A stretch of 64,000 nt of DNA, taken from Cellvibrionaceae bacterium 1162T.S.0a.05. Its GTDB lineage: Bacteria > Pseudomonadota > Gammaproteobacteria > Pseudomonadales > Cellvibrionaceae. The notes beneath the pieces were generated by a model. That model was given only the letters and a program-made list of their open reading frames with translations. It was not told the DNA's origin and did no database searches. The translations under genes were made by a program, and so were the position numbers. The stretch spans positions 3,041,501 through 3,105,500 of the forward strand of contig LANB01000001.1 of NCBI GenBank assembly GCA_000964245.1. The letters run 5' to 3'. Shown piece after piece: positions 17,395 to 26,408 of this stretch (positions are counted from its first letter, which is position 1; each line of letters opens with the position of its first letter).

Positions 17395-17566
17395 CTCCAC
17401 TGTCAGCGTTAGGCGTTTCTGCATTCGGCCCTTCGAGGCGAATACGGCGAGCGTGTCAGGCGGTAAGGGCTGGAAAGCGCGCATGACAGATAAAAACGAG
17501 CACGAAGCGAGAGAGAATGAAATGAAAGTCAGTACGTCGCTGGCAAGCAAACCAGGGGAACAAGCA

Positions 17567-18148
17567 ATGTCGACGCCTGCGAGCGATAATGATCAACAGC
17601 TCGTAGAGCGCGTGCAGCAAGGCGATAAACGTGCCTTCGATTTGCTTGTTATTAAATACCAACACAAGATTTTCTCGATTATCAGCCGTTTTATTAAAGA
17701 CAGTGCTGAAGTCCACGATGTCGCCCAGGAAGCCTTTATTAAAGCCTATCGCGCAATTGGTAATTTTCGCGGGGACAGTGCTTTCTATACCTGGATCTAT
17801 CGCATCGCTATCAACACGGCAAAAAACCATCTGGTGTCACGCGGCCGTCGCCCACCTTCCAGTGATGTCGAGGTCGAAGAAGCCGAGTTCTATTCAGGCG
17901 GTGAAAACCTGAAGGATTACGCCACGCCAGAAAATCAGTTGATGCGTGATCAGCTGGAGCAAGTTGTCTACAAAGCCATTGACGAGCTGCCCGAAGACCT
18001 TCGGACGGCAGTCACCTTACGGGAAATGGAAGGCCTGAGCTACGAGGAGATTGCCGAAGTGATGGCCTGCCCCGTCGGCACGGTACGTTCCCGCATTTTC
18101 CGCGCACGCGAGAGTATTGATCGCCATCTGGCGCCTTTAATGTCCTAG
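17567..18148 (+). CDS. rpoE: RNA polymerase sigma-E factor (RpoE/AlgU)
   Basis: This 193-residue ECF sigma factor directs the envelope stress response. Region 2 contains DVAQEAFIKAYRAIGNFRG and FYTWIYRIAINTAKN, and region 4 contains LSYEEIAEVMACPVGTVRSR. ATG 17567 is preferred because AGGGGA precedes it at good spacing and the product (MSTPASDNDQQLVERV) then has the length of known RpoE. Upstream in-frame ATGs at 17522, 17483 and 17384 would add an unconserved tail. Its regulators rseA, rseB and rseC follow. Confidence 0.96.
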   Translation: MSTPASDNDQQLVERVQQGDKRAFDLLVIKYQHKIFSIISRFIKDSAEVHDVAQEAFIKAYRAIGNFRGDSAFYTWIYRIAINTAKNHLVSRGRRPPSSDVEVEEAEFYSGGENLKDYATPENQLMRDQLEQVVYKAIDELPEDLRTAVTLREMEGLSYEEIAEVMACPVGTVRSRIFRARESIDRHLAPLMS

Positions 18149-18352
18149 TGGGTTTTTCACCGCCAAAAGTCGATGGCAAATAAGGAAAAAAATGTAAAAA
18201 AATGCAAACTTATGTGAAACAAATCGCAAAAGGCTTTGTCCTAGGAAGCAGCAGTTTGCGAAGACATCACTCGAGCTGAACCCAAGCTGAACTAATGTAG
18301 TGAAAATGGCTTTGGTAAAGTAAGAAGTAATGTAATAAAAAAACAGTGTAAT

Positions 18353-18391
18353 AAGAATCTGAAACAAGAATCTGAAACAAGAACCTGAAAC
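18353..18391. repeat. Tandem 13-bp repeat upstream of rseA
   Basis: AAGAATCTGAAAC occurs at 18353-18365 and 18366-18378, with a one-base variant (AAGAACCTGAAAC) at 18379-18391 and a decayed partial unit after it. The array ends about 30 bases before the rseA start, inside the 274-base gap between rpoE and rseA. Confidence 0.9.
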
Positions 18392-18422
18392 AAGAATCAG
18401 TGAATAGACAGGCACAGCGATT

Positions 18423-19142
18423 ATGACTGAAAAGTCCGACCACCCACTCAAGGAATCTCTCTCGGCACTCGTAGACGGCGAAGCCAGTGAACTGGAATTA
18501 CGCCGTATTTTGAAAAGCGGAGATGAGGAGAGCCGTGAAACCTGGAGGCGCTATCAGTTGGCCTCTGCGCTGATGCGTAAGGATTGTAATGCTCCTCTTG
18601 AGTCCCAATCTGCAAGCGCTTTCTCGGCGGGGGTGTTAGCCGCAATCGACGCGGAAGACGCCGGTGCTTCCTCAGTACCCCATGCCAGCGCAGGGGCGCG
18701 CAGGGATAATGTGGTGGCCTTAAACCCGTGGATGGGCGGGTTGGCAAAAGTTGCCGTGGCCGCATCAGTGACCTTTGCGATGTTGCTTGGTGTCAATAAT
18801 TTCCGTGGCCAGGATGCACCTGCAACTGACATTGAGCAGTTCGCTGTAGAGACCCCGGCGGTTGAACGGCCTGGCGATACCTCTGCGCATGTTCCCGAGG
18901 GTTATAGTGTGCCTTCGCTGAGCGCAATGACTGTCGCTAGCCCGGTGAAGGGGCCTGTTCGCAATACCAGTAATCTTCGTTATTCACCTGTACCGGCAAA
19001 TGATGCATTCCAGTACAGTCCCGAGCTGCAGGAGCAGCTGCAACGTATGTTAACCTTGCATTCCGATCAGGCTGCCAGCGAAGTGGGTTTGACACTTGTC
19101 CCCAGCTCTCGCTTGTCTGCCCAGGATATTCCCAAGGAATAA
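18423..19142 (+). CDS. rseA: Anti-sigma-E factor RseA/MucA
   Basis: This 239-residue single-pass inner-membrane protein holds sigma-E inactive at the membrane until it is cleaved in the stress cascade. The cytoplasmic N-terminal domain shows the typical LSALVDGEASELELRRIL, the membrane helix lies near residues 104-122 (GLAKVAVAASVTFAMLLGV), and the rest is periplasmic, where RseB binds. It is six bases upstream of rseB. The distance from rpoE is longer than usual for this operon. Confidence 0.93.
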   Translation: MTEKSDHPLKESLSALVDGEASELELRRILKSGDEESRETWRRYQLASALMRKDCNAPLESQSASAFSAGVLAAIDAEDAGASSVPHASAGARRDNVVALNPWMGGLAKVAVAASVTFAMLLGVNNFRGQDAPATDIEQFAVETPAVERPGDTSAHVPEGYSVPSLSAMTVASPVKGPVRNTSNLRYSPVPANDAFQYSPELQEQLQRMLTLHSDQAASEVGLTLVPSSRLSAQDIPKE

Positions 19143-19148
19143 GCACCA

Positions 19149-20111
19149 ATGCCTCGAAATCTTCTCAGGGTGCTGCTAATCACAGCACCCTTTTTGTTTA
19201 TGGCGAACGCAAGTTTGGCCGTGGAGACGCCCATGACGATGGGGGAGCTGCTTGCGCGCCTGGAAAGTGCTGAGCGAGAAGGCAGTTTCAGGGGGCAATA
19301 CACGCGTGAACACGGCGGCACAATTGATACCTTCGATATTGTGCGTGTGGTAGTTAACGGCATGGAGTTTGAGCGGACCAGCAGGCTTAGCGGTCCCCAG
19401 CGAGAAAAAATCAGCGTTGGCCGTGATACACGCTGTTTGACGAAAAGTAACCATCTGTTGCGTGGTCATCATCTCAACCTCAAGGTGGGTGGTGCTGTCA
19501 GCATCGAACAAAGTTATAACTTTTATTTTTTAGGTGAGGATCGAATTGCTGGACGATTGGCCTCGGTAATTCGCATCGAGCCAAAAGATCCCTACCGCTA
19601 TGGCTATTGGTTGTCTATCGACAAGGATACCGGCCTGATAGTGCGTTCTGTTATTACCTCAGGTAAGAAAAAAGCGGTTGAGCGGGCGCAATATGTCAGT
19701 CTGGAATCCCTCCCGGATGAAGTCGATTTACTTGAGTTGCTGGGTGAAGAGAGTTACGCAGAGTTGCAAGCGCAGTTAGCGGAAGGGGCCAACCAGGATG
19801 CTTGCGATTTAAATGTAAAATTCGGCTCACCGTGGCGGCCTGCCTGGGTGCCCCCCGGATTTTTATTAACGTCTTACATATACACCGAAAAAGACGGCCA
19901 TATGGAAACCTACAGTGATGGTCTGGGATCATTCTCGGTGTTTGTGAACGAAAACCAGAATGGTTTACCTCAATCCCTGCGAGCACAGAAAGGCGCGACA
20001 GTAATATATATGGCAAGTGAACAGGAAAAGCAGATCTCTGTGGTGGGCGAAGTCCCCCTTGTTAGCGCGCAAAAAGTGGCGGCTTCCATTTCTTCTCGCC
20101 GTGAACCCTGA
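19149..20111 (+). CDS. rseB: Sigma-E regulatory protein RseB/MucB
   Basis: The 320-residue periplasmic protein has a signal peptide (LLRVLLITAPFLFMANASLA) and the two-domain RseB fold. It binds the periplasmic part of RseA, shields it from DegS-type cleavage, and senses mislocalised lipoproteins or lipopolysaccharide. Conserved segments include FEGQY-like SFRGQYTREHGGTIDTF and the C-terminal WRPAWVPPGF. It stands between rseA and rseC with short spacers, so it is part of the same operon. Confidence 0.94.
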   Translation: MPRNLLRVLLITAPFLFMANASLAVETPMTMGELLARLESAEREGSFRGQYTREHGGTIDTFDIVRVVVNGMEFERTSRLSGPQREKISVGRDTRCLTKSNHLLRGHHLNLKVGGAVSIEQSYNFYFLGEDRIAGRLASVIRIEPKDPYRYGYWLSIDKDTGLIVRSVITSGKKKAVERAQYVSLESLPDEVDLLELLGEESYAELQAQLAEGANQDACDLNVKFGSPWRPAWVPPGFLLTSYIYTEKDGHMETYSDGLGSFSVFVNENQNGLPQSLRAQKGATVIYMASEQEKQISVVGEVPLVSAQKVAASISSRREP

Positions 20112-20131
20112 ATACCTCTCGATATAACCCC

Positions 20132-20575
20132 ATGCTTACCGAACACGCCAAAGTAATTGCAGTAGACGAAGACGGGCTGTGGGTGGAAACGCTCAAGCAA
20201 AGTGCTTGCGGCGCCTGCTCTGCGAAAAGTGGGTGTGGCCAACATCTGCTGGCCAGTTATATGCGCGATATGACGTGTATTAAGGCCAAATTTCAGCGTT
20301 TGCCGAGTCAAACAATCTGGAAACCGGGTGACGATGTCACCATTGGGGTGAACGAGAAAGCCCTGGTTTACAACGCCTTGCTCTTATATTTGCTACCCTT
20401 AACAGGTTTGTTATTCGCAGCAGCGTTGGCCTGGTATTTTCAATTGAATGATCTCTTGATTGCCGCCACAGCGTTTGGTGGTTTATTTACATCGGCATGG
20501 TTTTTAAAAAGGTACTACGCGCGTTTGGCGGACCAAACAGTAGCGAATTTGCATGTGTTGGTATTGGACCCGTAG
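20132..20575 (+). CDS. rseC: SoxR-reducing / sigma-E regulator RseC/MucC
   Basis: This 147-residue inner-membrane protein has an N-terminal cysteine cluster (CGACSAKSGCG, residues 27-37) that probably binds an iron-sulfur centre, and two membrane helices at about residues 87-105 and 108-125. RseC proteins act in reduction of SoxR in Escherichia coli and modulate sigma-E activity. It is placed between rseB and mucD, as in Pseudomonas. A NadB-independent role is likely; the exact role is still not settled for the family. Confidence 0.92.
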   Translation: MLTEHAKVIAVDEDGLWVETLKQSACGACSAKSGCGQHLLASYMRDMTCIKAKFQRLPSQTIWKPGDDVTIGVNEKALVYNALLLYLLPLTGLLFAAALAWYFQLNDLLIAATAFGGLFTSAWFLKRYYARLADQTVANLHVLVLDP

Positions 20576-20601
20576 GGCAAGCGGGTGACAGGAGTTGTGT
20601 T

Positions 20602-22008
20602 ATGAATCAAATCAAAACTCAAACAAACTATGTGCTTTACTGCGTGAGCGTTTTGCTTTTTTGTATCGCGCCCCATTTGAGTTTAGCAGCGTCACTTCCT
20701 GATTTTACCCGCTTAATTGAAGCCAATGCTCCCGCAGTTGTAAAAATAAATACCACCAGCAAGGCCAAAGGTTTTCAACTGCCACAAGCGCAAATTCCCG
20801 AAATATTTCGCCATCTGCTGGAGCCGGACGAATATGAACGCGATTTGCAATCCATGGGGTCCGGCTTTTTCATTTCGTCCGACGGCTACCTCATAACCAA
20901 CAACCATGTTGTTGAGGGTGCGGATGAAATCGTCGTGCAAATGACCGATCGCAGAGAGTTTCAGGCCGTTGTTGTCGGGACGGATGCACGTTCAGATCTG
21001 GCACTTTTAAAAGTGGAGGAGGAGGGGCTGCCTTACCTGAAAATGGCGAAGCCCAACAACCTGAAAGTGGGCGAATGGGTGTTGGCGATAGGCTCACCTT
21101 TTGATCTCGAATTCTCTGCGAGTGTGGGCATTGTCAGCGCGATAGGTCGCAGCATCGTTAATCGCAGTGGCGAAGACTATGTTCCTTTTATACAAACCGA
21201 TGTTGCGATTAACCCCGGCAATTCCGGTGGCCCTTTGTTTAATCTGGACGGTGAAGTTGTCGGGGTGAACTCACAAATCTATACCCGTTCCGGCGGCTCG
21301 ATTGGTTTGTCCTTTGCGATTCCCACCAGTGTAGTCAGCAATGTAATTGAACAACTCAAGGAAAAAGGCCGTGTAGATCGCGGCTGGCTTGGTGTTGTGA
21401 TTCAGGATGTGAATACCGAATTAGCGCGAACCTTTGGCTTGAAAAAACCCGGCGGCGCCTTGATCAGTAATCTTGTTGTTGATGGGCCCGCTGATCGCGC
21501 GGGTCTTGAGGCGGGCGATGTGATTACGCATTTTAACAAGCAGCGTATCAACACCTCGGGTGACCTGCCTCACGCAGTTGGCGCGACAGCGCCGGGCACT
21601 AAAGTGGATGTGATCATCATGCGCGAGAAGAAAAGGCGCACGATAGAAGTCGAAATCGGCACCCTGAAGGCCAATGGCGAAACCTCGATCGCCAGTGCTG
21701 ATAAGGCGCCAACAAGCAATAGCAGCAACCCGCTTGGTGTCGAAGTTGAAAACCTTGATGAGCGGACCCGCGAACGCTGGAATTTGCAGGGCGGTGTGCG
21801 CGTGTTGTCAGTGGAAGAGAAGAGTCCCGCCGCGCTTGCGGGTGTCGGCGTGGGTGATGTTATCGCGCAATTAGGCTTTGAAAAAATTCACGATGTAGAA
21901 ACTTTTCGGAAAATCCTGGATGAGTTACCGAAAGAGACCCTACTTCCGATACGTTATTTCAGCGAAGGGCAGGCGGTATTTCGTACTTTTACGCTCAAAG
22001 ATCCGTGA
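20602..22008 (+). CDS. mucD: Periplasmic serine protease DegP/MucD
   Basis: The 468-residue product starts at ATG 20602 with AGGAG nearby and a signal peptide ending near ...SLAA; the frame upstream of it overlaps rseC and is not needed. The trypsin-like catalytic triad is H102 (TNNHVV), D132 (ARSDLALL) and S208 (GNSGGPL), followed by two PDZ domains (about 275-365 and 380-465). DegP/MucD degrades misfolded envelope proteins and restrains the sigma-E pathway. It ends the rpoE operon. Confidence 0.95.
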   Translation: MNQIKTQTNYVLYCVSVLLFCIAPHLSLAASLPDFTRLIEANAPAVVKINTTSKAKGFQLPQAQIPEIFRHLLEPDEYERDLQSMGSGFFISSDGYLITNNHVVEGADEIVVQMTDRREFQAVVVGTDARSDLALLKVEEEGLPYLKMAKPNNLKVGEWVLAIGSPFDLEFSASVGIVSAIGRSIVNRSGEDYVPFIQTDVAINPGNSGGPLFNLDGEVVGVNSQIYTRSGGSIGLSFAIPTSVVSNVIEQLKEKGRVDRGWLGVVIQDVNTELARTFGLKKPGGALISNLVVDGPADRAGLEAGDVITHFNKQRINTSGDLPHAVGATAPGTKVDVIIMREKKRRTIEVEIGTLKANGETSIASADKAPTSNSSNPLGVEVENLDERTRERWNLQGGVRVLSVEEKSPAALAGVGVGDVIAQLGFEKIHDVETFRKILDELPKETLLPIRYFSEGQAVFRTFTLKDP

Positions 22009-22204
22009 GTGTTGGCTTGCGGCAGACCTCATCGAAACTGCCCTCGCCGCGGTATCCCTCGGCGGAACACGGCGCTGGAACGGGTATCGCAAAGAGCGAG
22101 TAGTACTTTGCTGTCCAGCCCGCAAAGGCCGTCGCTTGCGCGTGCTCTGCTTACTGAATTCCTGTAGACTTGCGCCCCCGTTATCCACTGATTTTTAAGC
22201 TTGT

Positions 22205-24004
22205 ATGTCAGACCTCTCACATATCCGCAATTTTTCGATTATTGCCCATATTGACCACGGTAAATCTACCCTGGCCGACCGTTTTATCCAGTTTTGTGGC
22301 GGTTTGACCGAACGTGAAATGGCCGAGCAGGTGCTCGATAGCATGGATATTGAACGTGAGCGCGGCATTACCATCAAGGCGCAGAGTGTGACGCTGAATT
22401 ATCAGGCGAAGGATGGCAAAACCTACCAACTGAACTTTATTGATACGCCGGGGCACGTAGATTTTTCCTACGAGGTCTCCCGTTCACTTGCGGCCTGCGA
22501 AGGCGCCTTGCTGGTGGTTGATGCAGCTCAGGGTGTTGAGGCGCAATCGGTGGCGAATTGTTATACCGCGATTGAACAGGGTCTCGAAGTGATTCCGGTC
22601 TTGAACAAGATGGATTTGCCGCAGGCAGAACCGGATCGCGTTGCGCAGGAAATTGAAGACATTATTGGCATCGATGCGACAGACGCCGTGCGCTGTAGCG
22701 CTAAATCCGGCCTCGGAATCGAAGACGTGCTCGAGAGCCTGGTGAAGTCTGTGCCGGCCCCTCAGGGCGATATTGATGCACCTCTGCAAGCGTTGATTAT
22801 TGATTCCTGGTTCGACAATTACCTTGGCGTTGTGAGTTTGGTGCGAGTGACCCAGGGGCAACTCAAGATCAAGGAAAAGATTATTTCCAAATCACTCGGG
22901 AAAGCGCATGTGGTGGATATGGTCGGCGTGTTTACCCCCAAGCGCACCACGACCGGCATATTGAAAGCGGGTGAAGTTGGCTTTGTTGTCGCTGGCATTA
23001 AAGATATTCATGGCGCCCCTGTCGGCGACACACTTACACATGCTTCGACACCTGATGTAAGCGCATTGCCCGGCTTTAAAAAGGTGAAGCCCCAGGTCTA
23101 CGCCGGCCTTTTCCCCGTCAGTTCAGACGACTATGAAAGTTTTCGTGATGCACTCGCTAAACTCACCCTGAACGATGCCTCGTTGTTTTACGAGCCCGAG
23201 AGTTCTGATGCGCTGGGTTTTGGTTTTCGCTGTGGATTCCTCGGCATGCTGCACATGGAAATTATTCAGGAGCGCCTGGAACGTGAATATGACCTCGACC
23301 TGATTACCACTGCGCCGACGGTAATCTATGAAGTACTCAAAAACGATGGGGAGATTGTGTATGTCGATAACCCCTCCAAGCTACCCGAGCTAGCAGTCAT
23401 TGATGAGATGCGTGAGCCCATCGTTGAAGCGAATATCCTGGTGCCCCAGGAGTATCTGGGTTCGGTGATTACACTTTGTGTTGAAAAGCGAGGGGTACAA
23501 AAAAATCTCCAATATGTGGGTGGCCAGGTGAGCTTGAGCTATGAATTACCCATGAACGAAGTGGTACTCGATTTCTTTGATCGCCTGAAATCGGTCAGTC
23601 GGGGTTTTGCCTCTCTCGATTACAGTTTTATTCGTTTTCAGGCGGCGAAGCTTGTGCGCCTGGATATTTTAATCAATGCCGAAAAAGTGGACGCGCTGGC
23701 TTTAATTGTTCACCGTGACAGTGCGCAATTCAAAGGCCGGGCCCTGGCTGATAAAATGAAGGAATTGATTCCTCGGCAGATGTTTGATGTCGCAATTCAG
23801 GCTGCAATTGGTGGGCAGATTATTGCGCGTACAACTGTGAAAGCCCTGCGTAAAAACGTGACGGCCAAATGTTATGGTGGCGACGTTACCAGGAAGAAAA
23901 AACTGCTTGAAAAGCAAAAAGCGGGTAAGAAGCGGATGAAGCAAGTGGGCCGCGTCGAAATCCCTCAGGAAGCTTTCCTGGCAGTGTTGAAAGTTGATAG
24001 CTAG
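22205..24004 (+). CDS. lepA: Elongation factor 4 (LepA)
   Basis: The 599-residue ribosome-associated GTPase back-translocates or remodels stalled ribosomes. It begins with the G1 motif [13 protein letters not shown] and includes the switch motif [12 protein letters not shown] and the LepA-specific C-terminal region with [20 protein letters not shown]. Length is normal. It heads the lepA-lepB-rnc-era-recO run, but a 173-bp inverted-repeat element overlaps its stop codon and separates it from lepB by 329 bases. Confidence 0.98.
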   Translation: MSDLSHIRNFSIIAHIDHGKSTLADRFIQFCGGLTEREMAEQVLDSMDIERERGITIKAQSVTLNYQAKDGKTYQLNFIDTPGHVDFSYEVSRSLAACEGALLVVDAAQGVEAQSVANCYTAIEQGLEVIPVLNKMDLPQAEPDRVAQEIEDIIGIDATDAVRCSAKSGLGIEDVLESLVKSVPAPQGDIDAPLQALIIDSWFDNYLGVVSLVRVTQGQLKIKEKIISKSLGKAHVVDMVGVFTPKRTTTGILKAGEVGFVVAGIKDIHGAPVGDTLTHASTPDVSALPGFKKVKPQVYAGLFPVSSDDYESFRDALAKLTLNDASLFYEPESSDALGFGFRCGFLGMLHMEIIQERLEREYDLDLITTAPTVIYEVLKNDGEIVYVDNPSKLPELAVIDEMREPIVEANILVPQEYLGSVITLCVEKRGVQKNLQYVGGQVSLSYELPMNEVVLDFFDRLKSVSRGFASLDYSFIRFQAAKLVRLDILINAEKVDALALIVHRDSAQFKGRALADKMKELIPRQMFDVAIQAAIGGQIIARTTVKALRKNVTAKCYGGDVTRKKKLLEKQKAGKKRMKQVGRVEIPQEAFLAVLKVDS

Positions 24005-24175
24005 GGAACCTCTGAAAAATGGAAATATTTTTTCTGTGGCAAGAAAGCGACGCGCGGAGAACAGACTGAGCCGGCACCCCGGTTTACTGAAGTAAATGAG
24101 GATCGACTGGGCCGGCACACCGGCACGGAGCTGACGCCGCCACAGGGAAAATAGGCCATTTTTCAGAGGTTCCCT
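24003..24175. repeat. 173-bp palindromic element with 20-bp perfect terminal inverted repeats
   Basis: The arm AGGGAACCTCTGAAAAATGG (24003-24022) is perfectly matched in inverse orientation at 24156-24175. A second matching pair, CTGTGGC (24034-24040) and GCCACAG (24139-24145), extends the stem. Inside, GACTGAGCCGGCAC and GACTGGGCCGGCAC form a near-identical direct repeat. The element holds no reading frame and resembles a miniature inverted-repeat or REP-like element. Its first two bases are also the last two of the lepA stop codon. No clear target duplication is seen. Confidence 0.85.
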
Positions 24176-24333
24176 GGATAAAGCTGCCAGTATTGCTTTT
24201 TCAACACTGAGTGCAGCAAACCGAAGTTATTCGGTAAATCAATAAATGTGACGGAATAAAACAGTATAGAAGCTTTCTGGAACTAAAAAACTAACGCAGG
24301 GTGCAATAACCCGGAACGTGAGTACATTGAAAC

Positions 24334-25284
24334 ATGGACCTTAATTATACTTATCTCTCTTTGGCGGCGGTTATTGTCAGCGGCGCTATCCTGCTTTATG
24401 AAAATTTTGTCGCGATTAAAGAGCGTGAGGAAGGGCAATCAGAACCTGCCCATGTTGACTACGCGCGCTCTGTTTTCCCTCTGGCGGTCATCTTATTCCT
24501 GATATTCTGGTTACAGGATTTGCCGCTGTTGTTGTTTTTGGCCGTTGTCTATACCGGCGTTGTCGCATTGATTGACCTGCTGTGGTTGCGCAAACGACGT
24601 GCAGAAGGTGAACAGGAATCGTCAAACGTTGAGTACAGCAAATCGTTTTTCCCGGTATTGCTGATTGTCTTTGTTATACGCTCTTTTATTATCGAGCCTT
24701 TCCAGATCCCCTCGGAATCGATGGTGCCGACCTTGGAAGTGGGTGATTTCATTGTGGTAAATAAATTCACCTACGGGATTCGCTTACCGGTAATTCGGAC
24801 TAAAATACTGGATATTAATGACCCGAAGCGTGGCGACGTAATGGTGTTTTTCCCACCCAATGAAGATCGCTATTTTATTAAACGGGTCATTGGTCTGCCG
24901 GGAGATCGCATTGTTTACGCGAATAAACAGCTTACCGTGAACGGTGAGCTCTGGCCGCAGAAGTTCGTTAAAGCCGATTACGACCACAACCCAGACAATT
25001 GTGAGCGCTATCGCAACGGTACCAATGTCATCGTCATTGAAAGCATTGGTGAAATTGAACACGAAACCCGTTATTGTAAGGACTTCGTAGAGCCTCCAAA
25101 GGAATATATTGTGCCGGAAGGGCATTATTTTATGATGGGGGACAATCGGGATAATAGTCAGGACAGCCGTGTCTGGAATACGGTTCCCGAAGAAAGAATT
25201 GTTGGCAAGGCATTTGCCAAATGGATGTACTGGAAGGATAAATTGCGTAGCCTGCCGAGCTTTAAGAGAGCAGGGTTTATATAA
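24334..25284 (+). CDS. lepB: Signal peptidase I
   Basis: This 316-residue inner-membrane protease removes signal peptides from exported proteins. There are about three N-terminal membrane segments (5-22, 48-62, 64-84, and a further one near 107-122). The catalytic serine is S129 in PSESMVPT, and the catalytic lysine is in YFIKRVIGLPGD; the box GDNRDNSQDSR is also present. The extra N-terminal hydrophobic segments make it longer than minimal enzymes but are usual in this group. Confidence 0.97.
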   Translation: MDLNYTYLSLAAVIVSGAILLYENFVAIKEREEGQSEPAHVDYARSVFPLAVILFLIFWLQDLPLLLFLAVVYTGVVALIDLLWLRKRRAEGEQESSNVEYSKSFFPVLLIVFVIRSFIIEPFQIPSESMVPTLEVGDFIVVNKFTYGIRLPVIRTKILDINDPKRGDVMVFFPPNEDRYFIKRVIGLPGDRIVYANKQLTVNGELWPQKFVKADYDHNPDNCERYRNGTNVIVIESIGEIEHETRYCKDFVEPPKEYIVPEGHYFMMGDNRDNSQDSRVWNTVPEERIVGKAFAKWMYWKDKLRSLPSFKRAGFI

Positions 25285-25303
25285 AACTCAAAGGTACAGC
25301 TTT

Positions 25304-25729
25304 ATGCTTCATACAAGTCCAGAAAAACAGCGCGGCCTCAGCCCCTTGGGAATAGTGATAGGTTTGGCTGCGATTGGGTTTTTACTCACCATTGCGCTTA
25401 AGATAATCCCCGTTTACATGAGCAATATGGCGATTCAATCGGCCATGAAAGGCTTGGGAGAAACGTCAAACCTTACTAGCCTGACCAGTGAAGAGGCAGT
25501 CTCGCGCATGAAAAGGGAATTCGATGTGAATAATATTGGGCCGCCCGCGTCAAAATCATTGAAAGTTGTGCGTCGAACCGAAGGTTGGCTTTTAAATATT
25601 GACTATGAAGTTCGAGTAAATTTTATGGGTAATCTCGACGTCGTCATGAATTTTAAAAACCAGTTAAACTCCGCTGACCCCTCCAGCTGCTGTAAAAAAC
25701 TCATTGCGGATGTCAAAGAAGAACAGTGA
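25304..25729 (+). CDS. DUF4845 membrane protein
   Basis: The 141-residue product starts at ATG 25304 (AAGG upstream); the frame continues upstream but overlaps lepB. One N-terminal membrane helix (about residues 14-34, GIVIGLAAIGFLLTIALKII) precedes a small extracytoplasmic domain. This matches the DUF4845 family that is regularly found between lepB and rnc in Pseudomonas and relatives. Its function is unknown. The last 20 bases overlap the start of rnc. Confidence 0.88.
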   Translation: MLHTSPEKQRGLSPLGIVIGLAAIGFLLTIALKIIPVYMSNMAIQSAMKGLGETSNLTSLTSEEAVSRMKREFDVNNIGPPASKSLKVVRRTEGWLLNIDYEVRVNFMGNLDVVMNFKNQLNSADPSSCCKKLIADVKEEQ

Positions 25730-26399
25730 GCTTGAAGAGCGCCTGCAGTATCGCTTTTCAGATTCGGCCCTACTCGAGCTTGCGCTAAGCCATCGCAGTT
25801 TTCAAAAAAACAACAATGAACGCCTGGAATTTCTGGGCGATGCCTTGTTGGATATGTATATCTCGGAATTACTCTATCACCAGTTTCCAAACGCAAACGA
25901 GGGACAAATGACGCGCGCGCGTGCAGCCCTTGTGCGGCGTGAAAGCCTGGCGGAGTTAGCAAAATCCTTCGACCTAGGGAAGCATATAAAGCTGGGTAGC
26001 GGAGAGCTAAAGAGTGGCGGCCATCGCCGCGCATCAATATTGGCGGATGCATTGGAGGCAATTCTCGGTGCAGTGTATCTGGATGGTGGTTTTCAACCCT
26101 GTCGCAGCCTGGTAGAAAGACTATTTCAATCCCGCTTACAGAACAGCTTTGGTGATAACAAGGAAAAAGATCCGAAAACACGTTTGCAGGAATGGTTGCA
26201 AGCGCGAAAAAAAGCCTTGCCGCAATACAAGATTATTGAAGAAAGTGGCAGTCTGGATGATCGAATGTTTCGGGTTCGTTGCTCAGTTGGTGCCTTGAGT
26301 GAGCCCCAGGAAGCAAGTGCGGAAAGTAAGCGTGCTGCCGAAATGCTTGCAGCAGAAGCGGTACTGGCCCAACTGGAAAGCGTCTCCACCAGAAAGTAG
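25710..26399 (+). CDS. rnc: Ribonuclease III
   Basis: This 229-residue endonuclease cuts double-stranded RNA in rRNA and mRNA processing. The signature NERLEFLGDALLDMY and the second acidic motif DALEAILGAVYLDGG are intact, followed by a C-terminal double-stranded RNA-binding domain (about residues 155-225). ATG 25710 is chosen over the TTG two codons earlier. It overlaps the preceding gene by 20 bases, which suggests translational coupling, and is followed nine bases later by era, the usual pair. Confidence 0.96.
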   Translation: MSKKNSELEERLQYRFSDSALLELALSHRSFQKNNNERLEFLGDALLDMYISELLYHQFPNANEGQMTRARAALVRRESLAELAKSFDLGKHIKLGSGELKSGGHRRASILADALEAILGAVYLDGGFQPCRSLVERLFQSRLQNSFGDNKEKDPKTRLQEWLQARKKALPQYKIIEESGSLDDRMFRVRCSVGALSEPQEASAESKRAAEMLAAEAVLAQLESVSTRK

Positions 26400-26408
26400 A
26401 AGTGCGAT

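Noticed and set aside
17384-17566. Longer form of the sigma factor with about 60 extra N-terminal residues
   Set aside because: The extra part has no likeness to sigma factors and overlaps a candidate promoter; a good ribosome-binding site precedes 17567.
20497-20601. Upstream start for the DegP/MucD gene inside rseC
   Set aside because: It would hide the signal peptide behind 35 unrelated residues.
24003-24175. Insertion sequence at the lepA end
   Set aside because: The element is 173 bp, has no reading frame for a transposase and no clear target duplication; listed only as an inverted-repeat element.
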